Counted from the stretch's first letter, positions 35,422-49,400 are shown. The stretch is DNA of 64,000 nucleotides from Allacma fusca (GCA_947179485.1 OX359245.1:33219067-33283066); one strand, 5' to 3'. The notes: a model not told the origin generated them from the sequence alone. Numbers and translations: made by a program.

Positions 35422-38142
35422 TTATTTTGCCCGATCCGCCATTTTCACGAAGGTTCCATCTCCAGTTCGCTCCGCCCTACTCTCGATGACAAAATCCGAT
35501 GCGGTCTTCCGATCCCGAACCCAGCCGATGTGGTAGAAAAAATCAATGAAATTCCGAGTCATATCAAGTCTCGTCCCATATTCCGACAATGAGTAGTCCC
35601 ATGGGAAGCAGTGATGGTAATTGTGCCAACCCTCCCCCAGAGTTACCAAAGCCACAGGGAGACTCTCCGTTGGACGAATTGCTCTAATCGTCCAAAAAAA
35701 TCATAATTTAAATTTAAGGAACTAATCTTGACACAGACGAATGATAAGGACTTCAAAGGAAAAAAGTTCTTTCCCATTCGCAAAGAACATTTTCAAATAG
35801 CAAAAAACGCAGGTTTAGACGCTCTGTAACCGTTGAAGAGCACTTAAGCGTAGAAATTTTTGTGGCTCACATTTTTTCCCTAATGTTTTTCCGCTCTTTG
35901 TGCTGCAATTAGGATCGAGAGCAAAAAATGATAAATTATATTCGTGACGTTTCCTTTTCGCTTGAGAAAAATATACAGAGACGTATTTCCGATTGACATA
36001 AAAATAAGGAAGCATTTACACGTTTCCTTAAGTGGTAAAATAAAATATGTTGGATTTGGTTAAAAACAAAATGAAGTTCATTTGACTACGTATGTAGATG
36101 CTCAAAGATTTCCTACAAGGAGTTCATTGAGCTTTTAAGAAGGACTCCACGTGTTTCGTTTTAATTTTACCTGTACATTGCTCGTTCTACAATTATTACT
36201 TTATCAACTGGGACGACATGCTCTCTTTTTTATTTACATTTGTCACAAAATGAATTTAAAAAATCCTCACTTACTTGTCAAATGGTTTCCCTCCCCAAAG
36301 ATGAGCAAAGCTATTCACAAATCCTGAGAAATGCATCACAAGGACAAGCATCAACTCATTAATAGCATACAAGTACAAAATGGATGTTTCCAGGCCCAAC
36401 AAATAAGGAATTATCATCTGCGTCAAATACGCTGTAACAACCCACCAATTGAAATTTCTAAAAAAAAATAATTTACATGTAATAATTATTACAGTTGCCT
36501 CAACCTGGAATTGTTTCAAGAAAAAAAAACGCTTGCAAATAAAATTAACAAAAACGTTTAATTAAATTAATTTGTACACTTTCAAATCAAGCGTCTCTTC
36601 ACAGGAGTACTTTCTTTTTAGGAGCAATACATTCTAATTAGCGTGAGCCAATACTGTTTTACCCCAATGAAATTTTTTCTACTGTTGGAAAGTTTTGAAT
36701 TTTAAAGGAAATTGCTCCCACGGTAAAAATTCTCCTGCTTACATTTAGATTGATATTCAAATATTGATAAAAATTTTAACTCACCGGTGCTGCCACATCA
36801 CAACCCTATCCCTTTCCAAGTCCGAGACATCAATCTGACCCTCCATATTCCGGGTGAATTTTTCGTGGTCATACATGGCCACCCAACCAATCTGAGCGTA
36901 AAAGAATCCCCTCCCAATATTATGAGGGTCCCCGTCCGTATCCGAGAGTTTGTGATGGAGCCGGTGCCAACAAGCCCAAGTGTATATTGGCCCCTTTAAA
37001 TTTACAGTGAATTTATAATTAATTCCGGTATGGCACAATTTATTATGCAACTGGCTTAAATGTAACTATACAGCCTAGCCAAACAATGTTTTGATCCAAT
37101 TTGGTTTAAACAAAAAAAAATCATGCGGTTCATATTGCCCCATTACGCAAGCTGTTTTTTGTAATTTTTGATCCCTAATGAATGTACGCACCCAAGAACA
37201 TTACAAAATTTCCAAACCAGTTTACATACATAGTGAGCTACAGAAGCTAATCCCCGACGCTTTAAAAACAAGAATAACTCAACAACAAGAATTTGAACAA
37301 GAATTTGAATTTTTCGAAAAGATTATAGCGTCATTGGAAATTAGTCACAACCGGTCTGGATAATGAAGTTGGATTTTCCAGGGGGATCCTTTGAATCCCT
37401 GACTCACGTCTTATAAAACAAACATTCATAACAAATAAGACACCAGTAATCCTTGTGACAATACATAAACAATCAACTTCATGACCACGAAGGCTTTTCC
37501 AACCACAAAAATTCCTAGTAACAAAAGCTAATCATCTCAAAGCTGCATTTTGTTGCAACCTTGTAAAAACAGGCTTGGACTTGATTCCAAGAGAATCTCC
37601 AGGGAAAGTCCGCCTACGAGGGAAGCCATGGACAAATCCCTTACAAACCCTCCTATCAAACTCCATTTGTCAAGGATGTCAAAACAAATCCCAGAATGTG
37701 ACAAAACACTCAAACTCACCTGACATGTGAGGGTATTAAAATACATGAGGAGTATCTGAAGGGGGAGGGAAGCTTTGTAGGACCTGTGGGACCATAGCCT
37801 ATGAGCACCTGCTGTGACGGAGATTCCCGTCATCAATGTCATTATCAACTCTGAAAATCACCAAAATTCCCATCAAAATTCCCCCAAGTTCCTCCTGGAC
37901 ATTAATAATTTTATTCCCATCCAAAAAAAAAAAAATCACCCCAAAAAATACTTACTAAAAACGAGCATTTGCCATGCAAATTCCCCCCGGAGGATCAGCG
38001 AGAAACAGAATAGAGCAAAGCAATGATTATATATGAGAATCCCTGTCAATTTAGGATTAAATTTGTCAAATTTCTCAAAGGGTTTATCCCTCCGGGAAAA
38101 TTGTTGACTCAAGGCCTCCGTCTGAGTCTCCGTAGTGGCCAT
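35422..38142 (-). CDS. Acyl-CoA delta-9 desaturase
   Basis: Five exons on the minus strand: 37956-38142, 37720-37850, 36785-36993, 36275-36457 and 35422-35683. All join in phase to 323 residues. It introduces a double bond at carbon 9 of saturated fatty acyl-CoA in the endoplasmic reticulum membrane, using a di-iron centre with cytochrome b5 electrons. The histidine boxes are intact: HRLWSH (79-84, after GISVTAGA), HRLHH (116-120) and HNYHH (257-261, after LGEGW). The extra ligand region NSFAHLWG (224-231) is also present. Hydrophobic pairs precede box 1 and lie at about 178-215 (WWVVTAYLTQMIIPYLLG). A tail of charged residues follows VRDRKTASDFVIESR. The start at MATTETQTEAL is the first ATG and length is normal for insect desaturases. 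Box 2 context is WACWHRLHH rather than the usual WARDHRxHH. Neighbour on the same strand is an ELOVL6-type elongase. Confidence 0.95.
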
Positions 38143-38420
38143 GTTAATTAGTAAAAACCACAATCACTTAAAATTCCGCCAGTGGAATTTAAATGGGAAG
38201 AACAACAAAAGGGAAATATCACGGGAAAAATAGAAAAGACACAGCACTTCACCAACGGCTTCTTCTTCCTCCCAAAAGCTTTAGCAATGTGAGAAGAAAG
38301 TTGGAAGCTTTGTGGCTGTGCGGGTTCCGTCTCTGATATTTCCACCCCTCAATGTGATTGACTTGAATGACTTTCACACAACAGTCCTCAGTCTTCATAT
38401 AGAGTTGTACGGTCTACCAT
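38143..38420 (-). promoter_or_regulatory. Probable 5' leader and promoter of the desaturase gene
   Basis: A minus-strand frame runs upstream of the start (reading TQTEAL after leader text) without a better ATG. A CTATATGAAG at about 38396 on the minus strand lies 250 bases above the start and could be a TATA-type element. A GA-rich run is at 38425-38460. Weak evidence. Confidence 0.25.
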
Positions 38421-40207
38421 TGAGAATAGAGAGAGAGATAAACAGAGAGAGAAAAAAAAATCTAAAGTAACCGATCCATAATGTTACCATCTTACCACAC
38501 TCCATTATGACTAAACAGGGATGAAAAACAGTCCTATAAAAAAGTGACGACATAATCAGCAAGGTCATCAGGCCTCCATAAATTTTTCACATATTCGTAT
38601 GAACCCACTCTCACAGAACTGTAAAGTTGCAACACTAAAATAGCAAGTTTTTTTTTAATAGCTCCATGAAAAAAAAAATACTCCGACTATCTGTCTTTAA
38701 GGCAAAAGGAGCTGAACGATTTCAGGGGTAATTAACTTATTAAAATCCCATTGTAACTCCTGTAAGGGTAACTCCCTATGGGTTATTATTGATGGGGAGG
38801 ACAAAATAAGGTTTTTATAATAATTATTATTAATAAAATTTTTTACGTAAATATTCTGTTGATTATTGCAAAATCTCAGGGAAATTATTGAGAGGAATGA
38901 GAGTGATAGGGAAAAGTACTACGTGCTTTTAAAAGGAGGTTGGAGGTTGTACATAATTACGTGCATATGTATAATTATATGTACATACATACAAAAGACT
39001 AATAGGTTTTTATATATGTAGGGATTGGGTGCTATAATTGGGTAACTCAAAACTTGTTGTTTCATGTAAGCCTGTCTGTCAGCTTGGACGGACTGCACTA
39101 GTATTGTTTGATGTCGTCAGGTCAATCTTTTTAAATACAGGAAGTTCATATATAGGGATACAAATACCCATGGCAATACAGTAATGGTAGGGATAGAGAC
39201 TCTATAGCCTGAGCCAAATGGGTAGGGGCTATTTACATAAAATAACATACGAAGAAATATCTTCACTCTGATGAACTTATACCTATCTATTGCTTTGGGA
39301 GTAAATGAGAGTCTTAAATTTATAGGGAAACCTGCTTTGTAAACTTTTTCTGTAAGCGGTAAAAAGCCCTCCAGCCTTCAAGACAGTGTCTCAGATTATA
39401 ATAAGAAATCTCAAGATATTTTCAGTGAGATTCCCGACATATAAAATTTTTCCCGTAAATACAATAATTATTATATGTATAACTCATAAACAAATAGTAC
39501 ACTGACAATGAGGCTGATGAGAGCAAGATGTAAGTGTTTTGAACAAAAGTTTATTCCCAATTGGAAACAGGTTCAAACATATAAATGAATGGCTTGTACC
39601 CTCAAATTCTTTATGGATGTTCCGCCACATGCAAATGATCCCTGTTGGAATGCCTTAGTGCCTGCACCTATGAACCTTACATATTCTTAGCGTTTAGTGT
39701 TGAACGTATATATAACCCCAAGAACAGATACAGTTATTAAGGCTAATCAAAAATGTGGTTGGGGTAACTCCGCCCCGTTCTTAAGAAATAGATACTGTGT
39801 CTATGGATTTGAAGGTAAATTTCTCCTTTTATCGTATGATTTCATATTTTGAGCACGTCAGAGTTAAAAGCATAATCATTGGATATTTTCGAGGTTTGAC
39901 TCTTTTGGTATTTCCCAGTCAGTCTATTAACCCTTGAGTTTAAGGATACAAGGGTTTTACAAATTAATTATAGAAACTACAAATGTAATGTTAGATTTTA
40001 ATATAATATATATTTACATATTTGAATATGTGCTTTTATGTCAAACATAAATAAGTTATTTTTAATTGAATGAATTACACTTACAAAATTCCTGCTAAAG
40101 ACAAGTATCCCTTCCTATAAATACATATTGATACCTTATAACCCAATTATACAAAACTATTAGGCTATAATCCCAAGCGGGTTCTTCTGCATCTAATTTC
40201 ACAATGC
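38421..40207. other. Intergenic, no gene seen
   Basis: Between the desaturase and elongase genes. No exon or family motif found. AT-rich with short TATATA/GTACATA runs near 38950-39020. Confidence 0.5.
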
Positions 40208-40432
40208 TTAGCTCTTACGTATATTTGTTCTGGATGCTGAAAGTGTGGTCATAATATTTGTCGGAAGATTTATGACAGTGTTAATTATATCCCTGTGGTA
40301 TTTCTCAATTATTGGGCTCTCCATGACTGACTCTACCTGCGAGGAACTGTCAGAACACTCAAGACCCAGTTTGTTTGACAGCGGATCAAGCTGTGAAGGA
40401 ATTGATGAGAGCAAATCACTTTTTATGCTCAT
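40208..40432 (-). CDS. Hypothetical 74-codon open frame
   Basis: ATG-started frame with Ser-rich, protein-like text (SIPSQLDPLSNKLGLECSDS, then VESVMESPIIEKYHRDIINT). The opposite strand is also open over the same stretch (40245-40505), so only one can be real, if either. No recognised family, no flanking splice sites I trust. Could be a C-terminal exon of an unknown gene. Confidence 0.2.
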   Translation of the reverse strand: MSIKSDLLSSIPSQLDPLSNKLGLECSDSSSQVESVMESPIIEKYHRDIINTVINLPTNIMTTLSASRTNIRKS

Positions 40433-41133
40433 GACTCACTATTATTTTTTTCATATAGATATTGAGCTATGTATATGTAATAATAAGCCATGTGAAAGGA
40501 AATAATTGAATGACTTTATTACACTTGAGGTTCTCAAGTAGGAGATGGAATTTTGACAGACAGGAGGCCAGGATTGGTTATTTATGTGCCTCAAGATATT
40601 ATTGGAGGATGGCAGGAGTGCTTCCTCAAAATTCACCATATCACTGACAAAACCGGATTAGTATATGAGGGAGCGAGCTAATTTAAATTATATGGGATTT
40701 GACACCTACAGATTACCAAATTTCGCAAGGAACATCGGATGACTCAAGATTAGATTGTAATCCGTCAAGCAGCTCAAAACAATGCTTGCCTCACTTATGT
40801 ATCTATTTACTATCACTCAGAAATAATAATTGGTCCATGTAATAATTTAAAAGTGGTTGATGCTTTTTATATTCTCATATTCATTTATTCATGATCTAAA
40901 TTGTGAGCTACAATGTGCATAGGTACTCTTTTTTATGTACACAATAACAAGTCTGAATGACCTGGAGGTTGCATTTTATAATATCAATACAAGAAATAAC
41001 TATAACATTTACTACTGTTGTAATTGAAATTAAATCCATTGGATTATTTTTACAAAAATAAACTTCACTTTAGTGTTAAAGTGATTGGATTATGGAGGTA
41101 ATGGGATATGTTTACAAAAATGTTTTTGGGGAC
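40433..41133. other. 3' flank of the elongase gene
   Basis: AT-rich. A minus-strand AATAAA at 40884-40889 lies about 245 bases past the elongase stop and is the likeliest polyadenylation signal. No gene seen. Confidence 0.4.
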
Positions 41134-42507
41134 TCAAGTGGTCTTGCTCTTGCTCCTCCGGAGGTACGTGGTCACGAAGAAGTTCCCAAAGAGCGTCAGG
41201 AACGTCGTGACTAGGAATCCGGCCACGTAAATTAAACGCTGGTTGAGTCTACAGGGCTGACCTTGTGCTGGAAAGTTAAAGGAAAGTTTGGACTCAGATA
41301 TTATTTCAAATCATTTTTGATGACAATAAAATACTATTGCTTACGATTTTTTTATACAAACACAATTGATTGTAAAAATTATTTTGAGAGCTCTTACCTA
41401 AAGCAATTAGAACAGTGACTAGTAAATAAGCCCCAAATAGGAACTGTACGAGTTGAATAGTTGTGAGAGCCATTGAGACCCTCTTGGGGATCTTCACCTT
41501 CAGAGCCTATATGAAACAAAATTTTTTTTATAATTCTATAAAAATCTCCAATTATTTGTACAATTCTATGTTCAGGGTTCTAAATTAAATTTTCGTAATT
41601 TGTTGTAATTATTTGCCATCAGTAAGAATAATTTTACCTTCAAAGCGTAATAGGAGTACATGAAGGAGTGGACAAAAGTATTAACGAAAAAAAAGCGACT
41701 TGCGGCAGGAACGGACTCACTTGTGACCCAGCAAGCTATAAATGTAGCCACATGATGGAACCTTCAAATAGCATCAGGGTTCGGATTAATTATCACAGGG
41801 GATGATACTTGGCTGTACATTTTTTTTTAATAGAACAAGGTACGTAAAATTACCAATGCAAAAGAATAAGTTTTTTCTTCCTCAAAATAATAAAAGCTGT
41901 GTCTCCCAACTCCACAAATTTCGAGAGGACGAACATGAGGCCCCAGAACAGAATGGCGTAGTTAGTGAATTCCCTGGAAATTTTTTAGAAGATCAATTAT
42001 TTTTTGAATCAAATGATACACCATTTATTGCAAGGATTTCAAAAATCCCTTTACAAGAGTCGAGGGCTTTTCCAGGTCAGCTCTTGCAAAGGGACCGCAA
42101 TGGGAGGGAAAATTTTTAAGGAATACTTAAAAAAGTGTTTATAAAAAAAATATTTTACAAAAATTTGATTAAAATTCAGACCCGGAGCAAACCGCCAAAT
42201 AAGTCCCGTTGGGCTTCGCCATAAGAAAGAAAGCCTCCTGATAGCCCCTCAGGGTAGCCACAATAGAGAAAAGGGCCAGACCCGCATTCCAGAAGAATAA
42301 AGGCTTCTGAAGTTGGTACGGGGGTCTGTTCTTCATCAATTTCTGCCCGAAATAGATCCCCAGCAAGTACAAAACAATAGTCATGTACAACACTGGCCGG
42401 TAGTTCACAAATAAACTATGGACCCAAAGCCCGTCAAACACTTCAAAGTCATAAGCCCTCATATACTCCGACTCGACCTTCACCAGGGAAATATTAATGT
42501 CACACAT
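41134..42507 (-). CDS. ELOVL6-type very long chain fatty acid elongase
   Basis: Five exons on the minus strand: 42182-42507, 41854-41973, 41638-41761, 41398-41506 and 41134-41267, joining in phase to 270 residues, the usual length. It catalyses the condensation of malonyl-CoA with acyl-CoA in the endoplasmic reticulum. Family signatures in order: [20 protein letters not shown] (about 42-62), [10 protein letters not shown], the motif [16 protein letters not shown] (127-142, KxxExxDT), the catalytic histidine box HWFHH (148-152), [15 protein letters not shown] (NxxxHxxMYxYY) and TTIQLVQF (TxxQxxQ). About seven hydrophobic segments. The tail RRSKSKTT is basic. Box Phe150 replaces the more frequent Tyr. 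Exon 1 uses an unusual donor GTCTGA, needed to keep frame (CSG then [10 protein letters not shown]). Together with the neighbouring desaturase it would serve C16 to C18 elongation and unsaturation. Confidence 0.95.
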
Positions 42508-43400
42508 AATTTGTTGTTAATTGAAAAAATTTTCCCCCCGGAAAAATTTTAAACCCCTATTAAAAAAAAAATAACACGGATCAAAAGTCTCCGGTCTATT
42601 CTAAACCTACAAAGTTTTAGGTTCTTAACCCTCAACCGAGACTAATTGAATGGGACAAGTTCGTAACTGTAACTACTGACAGGGTTAATAATAAAAGCTT
42701 GTCGCTCTTTTACTGACAATCTCAGAGAACACTGCGACGTCGAGTCTGTAGGAAATGAAGGAAGAAGCTCCCAGTACTGACTTGCTCCTGGTAACTTCCC
42801 ACACGCACAAAATCCCCCATTAGCACAGGATACAGAGAAAAGATGCTGATCTCTCTCTCTCTCTCTCTTTCTGCTCTTACTCATGGGAAAATTTCCTGTC
42901 TTGGACTCTCAAGATACAATAAGGGGGTTTGAGGATGAAAGGGAGCTTCAGATCTCCGTCACTCACAGTTCTACAAAGAAGAACAAAATGTTTTTGTACC
43001 TTACCTTCGCACTGAGCTAACCTTCCCACTTTACCAGAGAGGTTAAATCAGCCTTGTATTATAATGTCACATATGTAATTATATGTATAATTACTTACAC
43101 AATTATTTTTAATAATCAGGAAAAAAAAAGTGCGAACATGATTCAAGTGTTTGATGTGAAACTTTTTCGCACATTGTAATAAACCTTTAAGTATAATTAT
43201 TCCAGAGGAATGTAAATACAAAAAGAGTATATACCAGAGGCTTATTATTACGCTTAAATTAAAAATACACAATACTCCTGTGTGGTACTTTTCAAACTGT
43301 ATCTGTGTATAGTATCATAAAAGGCTTGTAATAATTATACAGTGGTACATATGTATTGGAATACAATTCTTGTTGAGACACCTGTCAGGCGCAAGCCTCA
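42508..43400. other. Upstream flank of the elongase gene
   Basis: No exon supported. A CT microsatellite at about 42851-42870 lies roughly 350 bases upstream of the elongase start codon and may be in or near its promoter. Confidence 0.4.
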
Positions 43401-46400
43401 GTCAATGAGGGATCAAATCATCAAAGGGGAAGGGTGCAATGTAAATATGACCTCTGTAGTATTTTTCATATAGAAGCAAATAAATTTTTTTTAGCATGTT
43501 CGAGAGCTCCGTCAGATTTGACGGCATATTACCCTTTGGTAGTGTCAGAGAATTGTGAGGGGTCCGAGAATGTATGAGATGGAAGTGGCCAAGCCAGTTT
43601 GACCATTTAGTCTTCTTATATGTAAAAAAAAAGTCATATACATATCTGCATGAGGTGTTATAATTAGAAAGCTGGAAACAAGTTGCTCCAGCTTCAGCTC
43701 GAACGTGCCTATTATTAAGCAACCCGTAAGGATCTCACAGCTATATACATATCTATATATCCATAGCCGCTCAAATACTCTGAAATGGTGCAACAATTAA
43801 ACAACATCCATTCAATACAAGAGAAACAAGTTTCACTATTGGAATAAATACAATTTAGAGCATATAGAGATTTTAAAAAAATCCAACTACAGTACACGAT
43901 TATCAACCTATTATTATCTATAGATTGATGTTATATATAACTATTCATAATATATTTAAATAAATACGGAAGACAAGGCTCACTATATACTACAGGGATA
44001 TAAGACCCTATATACAAGAGAAATATAGGTCTGTGTGTATAATCCATGCACAGTGAACTGTATTAATAACAACACCCCTATTAACGTCCAAAAGGTTGAT
44101 TCCTACGGAGTACAAAATTTGTATGTGAAGTACGTGTGAAAGTGTCCTACAGTTTTTATTAGTGCTCCTTTGGAGAGAATATCCTCTTGGATAGAATCTC
44201 TTTTGAAAAATAATCCCCTGTATTTAAATTTGTGATCGATCCTTAAAGATCAGAAGTTACAGAGATGGGAGCAGGTGAGTGGAGGAGCACATGCCAAGAA
44301 ATAAAAAAAAAAAGGTTGGGTAAATAATAACTCGTGTATAAATTGACTACTCAATGTAGAGTAATTGTCTAGTTAGGGAATGTAGTGTAATCATTTTATT
44401 ACTTACCCCTTTATTACTTTCTCACTCAGGAATGACATATGGGGAAATACCTGTGTAAATAGAATCTCACTATGAGAGCACTCATATATAAATATGGAAA
44501 TGTGAGTTGATCTGAACTTCCCCACTTGTCACTTTTTCTTTCTGAGAGCTCTTTTTTTTTAATAGGAAAAAGTGTATGTATAAAAAGCCAAGGAGATCTG
44601 TGTATATCATTTAAGTGAGAATTCTTATTTTTTTAAACTATGTACAATCTAAATGAAGCAATTAGGTGATAATGTAAAGGGAATGAGATCATGTGATATC
44701 TATCCCTTATCCGGGTTTATTTTTGGCTGAAACTTGGAAAGTCAATTGGAAAGTATTTAATGGACATTGTGATATTTACAAACTAAAGGGGGCATGTAAT
44801 TAACTCCATGTTCGCTTTTGGAACAAGTATTGTTTTTCTAAAGGAAATTTGTCCCATACATTCCGGCTCAATTTAATTTTTTTTCTCAAATATGTACATA
44901 TGGGATTGTATGTATAAGTGTTCGAATTTTGACTCCTTGTAATTATTACTGGTGCTAAGAATCCGACAGCCTTGTACTGTCCAAGATTAGTATTCATATC
45001 TATATATTTACTCTCAAGCTAAAAATAATTTCCCCCTTTGACCCATTTATGTACGTGAGATCCCAGAACTGGCTGTCATCTCATATTCCACGGACATAAG
45101 TGCCAATTACAGTTGTGGCTGTCATATTCCCCTGTAATTGATTGCCTGGGATGAGAAGCATGTGAAACAATGAATTTAAAGAATCTCACGTGTATATACA
45201 TCCCATAAGCAGCCGGTTTCAAGAGGATGTGGGAAATGCCAAGAGGGGATTTGTCCCAATCCCAAATACAAGGAAATCTGTCTTTTAAGGTTACAATAAT
45301 TATTTTATTTTAGACAGTAAATTATTAAAAAAAATATCCGCCGCACCTCTTATACAGCCTCATTTGATTTTCTCTTTGACTCACTCATCCCGACTCCTGT
45401 TAAATTTCCTTGACCCATGACTAATTCCCCTTTGAATTTTACTTGTACGATGTACGAGAGTGTTGAGAAAGCTCCTGTCATTATAATAATAAGCCTCGGC
45501 CGTAATTCCCTAACATTCCACAAATATGAGATTTTTGTAAATAGGAAATTTATTGAAATAACGGTCCTGCACATTTATAGGCATTTGCACAGACGGAAGG
45601 TACACGTTACCATGTACACTCGAACCGTTACCATTGATTTGCATTCCTGCTCGGACTGCCTGACTGTAAAATCCTGCAAAATAATACAATTTCTCTCGGT
45701 AATAAAAGAGTACAACAATCAGCAAATAAGCCTCAATGGGACAAATAAGATGTTGTTACAGCTTTTAAGATAGCATCGACCGTCTCAGGAAAAAAATGTT
45801 TTCTCGAAAGAATGAACCGTAAAAATAAAACAATTGTTACACGCAGTCCCAGAGGATTTTCAATGATAACTGCAAATATGGAGCTAATTTTTGATGGGGA
45901 ATTAATTGATTAGAAATTATACTGGACTGACTCTCAAGCCAATAATAGTGTTGTGGAACAAGATTTTTACACGGATATTTATGTAAATACAAGATCACAT
46001 TTGCATACAATAAGAAATCCACAATAGACAAGGCGTAGCATCAAATCTGGGCAAACGAGTACAATTCTCAGTAGTTGCAAATATTCATTTAGGATCCGAA
46101 ACTGCACGTGAATAGAAGTAATTTAGGGGTTGAACTTACTCATTGGGTGAAATGAAACCATTTCCACTTGGGAGCATCAATCAGGTTCGTATTACAATGT
46201 AATTATATAATTACTTATAAGTATATGTATAGGCCGTTGATGTTTTTAGGAGATAGAACCGGTGAGTAATTGACGCGGAAGAAAAAAATGGCTTGATTTG
46301 TGTCCTGTGTAAAGAATACTACAAAATTAGAAACAGGAACGGAACCATGTACAATGTAGAGCGTTAGGGCTTCTGACTGACTGAGATTATATACGGTAGT

Positions 46401-49400
46401 CGATCCATTACAGTTATAAAATCAGGATAGTTTACAAATTGTTTCCCCTCCATCAAAAGTTGTCTTTGTCGTCGTGTTCTCTTGACAGATCATTTTCACT
46501 CGGAATCCTTTCAACTTTCAGTAATAACCTCTCATTGAAAAATCTAGGTGTATATTGGATTGTCAACAGGTTTATAATTATTATATATGTATTTATACCT
46601 GTATGGAAATTCAAGGGCATAGTAGTTTATTTAGCTGGAAAAACCACCATGAGAAAGAAACTTAGAATAGAGATTGGCGCGAAAAAATCCATTTAATTTG
46701 CATAATGTGACGACGCACGCACACGCAGCGTGACGTTTGCTAAACAAGACGTTGAACGTCTCTCGCTGTGTTAGGGGCTGCACGGCGTTAATACTTACTG
46801 CAGGGTTGAATTAATGTAGGCGTGCAACACAGGTGTACCTAACAACAGGGATACAAATTTGGTAGCAAATCCCACTGAAATAAAACATTAAATGCAGAGC
46901 TGCTCAACACATACCCGGGCAACAACTTCATCGCGAAGGATAGCAAGCACTGAGATGGCTACAAAGAAAGTGCGTGGATGTGGATGGTTTTGAGCCTGAA
47001 ATAAAGGATATGGAAATAACTCGAATGGCTATTAAAAGGGCGCCGCCTGAGTATTGCATGATAAACGTACCATCAATGGTCAATCAATGGGTGTAGTCCA
47101 AGAAGGTGGTTATAGACGATAGAGGTATTAATTTAATTCAAAGCAAACTAGAGGCTGCTCAACAGCCTTTGTCCCACTATAGATTCACGAGGATCTAATC
47201 ACACTAGAAAATTGAAGGTTTAATTTTGTACGCCAGTTTTTTTTTGGGGTAGGAAAAAATACAAGTTATCGCTTAACAATTATTATAGAATCTACGACCA
47301 GCAGGATCAATTTAGTAAGATTTGTTGTAAGATTTCTTCGGCATTCCGAACATCATTCAGTTTCCACGGACATGATCACAGAAACTTTTCAAATCGATCA
47401 GTGTCATTTGGCATTGTCGATCGGTCGGTTGACAATTCAGTTATGGATAAAAGTGACTTCGCCGGGGTCAATGACCTTATCGAATTCTTTTTGAAGGACT
47501 AGTATCGATCAAACATTTCTCCAGAATAACATTTTGAATTAAATTATAAAAACGCTCATAACTTCTGTGTTTATCGACCTATTGCTTTGACAAAAATACG
47601 TATAAATCCGCCTTAAAATCCTGTGCAAAAATACGTACAATTTTATAGCAGGGCTTGACTTTGGAGAACGCAGGAGACAAAGGTTGTTGAGCCTCCTGTA
47701 TATCCGCTCCTATAATCATTTTAACAGGGGATTCAACCTGTGGCCTTTATACATATTGGAAAACAATAAGGACATTTCATTCAGCCTCCCGAATCCGGCG
47801 TGTCAAGTTGGGCTTGTAAATCTTTTCGTAACTATCCAATCCTGTCTTTGATACTGTACCGAACGATTTGACATTCGTGAAATGAACTCTTGTGCCTTGA
47901 TATTAATAGTTTAAAAAAATTACTGGTGACTATTGACTAACTTTGCGCCTGACTTTGTGTCTAATTAATTTTTTTAATACGTTTTGAGGCTTCTGTGATT
48001 TTTGGAGTGTGAACCCACTTGATTAATTTCAGGTTCTCTGGAAATCCTATATTGACAGTGTGTGTATCTGTAAAAAAGGGCATTTTTTAATAGACTCAGT
48101 TATTTTCACTCGCAACAACGTGTTTTCGAAAGAACAATAATTCAGGGAAAGTACATATATGTGTCTAGGGTAAATCAAAATGCGCCCATGAATATAATTT
48201 CTGGTCGTAAAGATTCCTCTTAAATGGGAATTTATCTTGAATTCATATTATTGTGTCCAAGCACATAGGGAGAGCTCACATGAGCAAACGAGCTCAAGCA
48301 ACAAGGAAGGCTAATAATGGGGTAGTAAATAAGAAGATATCTGAAATTGTCTCTGAGGACTAGGATGGCGAAAGACATGGAATCTTAATAGTTAATTTAT
48401 TGTCAATTGTATACACGAGGGATGCAGTGGACTTTACAGACTTGGGCCATATCGGTCAATAAATCTATGAAAAGGAACTACTGGTATTTATTATTACGAG
48501 TGCATTAAATTCCCCAGTCTCCACTCCACAGATATGGGATTTATTATTCAAGTTGCAATAAAATCTACAGTCAGGATTAGCTCAATTTCCCCATTAAACA
48601 TCCTCTCCTACCAATGTCATAATTATACAGCAATATATACACAGCAAGTCCGAAGGACTAAGAGTTTAGAATTGAGCAACTCTCCGTAGTGTCTCGTTAG
48701 CCTCAAACAAATGCCGTGCTAAAACTGGTAATTTTATTATCTTGTGACTCCCCTTGTAAAAACTATCTTCTTGTAATCATGACACCCACTAACGATAGTT
48801 AATTTTATTGAATATATTTACTTTAACTTGTGTTTTTTCAAAAACCAGCTCTCCATCCCAGCATTACTTACTATAACAAGTCAATTTGCTTAATTAGGCT
48901 TGTTACTTCACCTTATATAGCTCCTTTTTACCCAGGAAGTCCATACTTTTTCAGATTTTACAATCCTCAATGTTCAATCTTGAAAGAATTTTTTCCCTGC
49001 CCTAATTTTGTAATCAGTATAAAAATACTGGGGATTTCGCGGGGTTTTAAAATAATTATTAGAGCATTTGTAAAAGTCAAGAGACAATAGATAATTGGAT
49101 TTTTATTGTAGCATGCCATTATTTTATGAAGGAGAGGAATGTATGCATCTAATTATTGTGATACACAACATCCATCACAGTTGCCAAACATGTTTTTGTC
49201 CCGTGCAGCAAATTCTCAACTGTATGGGAGACCCTTGTAGAAAAAGTACACTATAATTATAAACATTCGTCCATCCAGGAGCAGGAGCTACATGTAAATT
49301 AGTTATGTGCAGGGTGGGTTGTATCATTTGAATCTCAACCCTTTAAGCCTAAGCTGTATCCCACATTAGGAAAATACTTTAAATCTTTCATATCCCTTTG

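Noticed and set aside
37178..37363. Plus-strand frame rich in Glu and Phe inside a desaturase intron
   Set aside because: Chance frame within an intron of the minus-strand gene; no support.
43402..43906. Three overlapping minus-strand frames
   Set aside because: They overlap in different phases, none with a recognisable motif.
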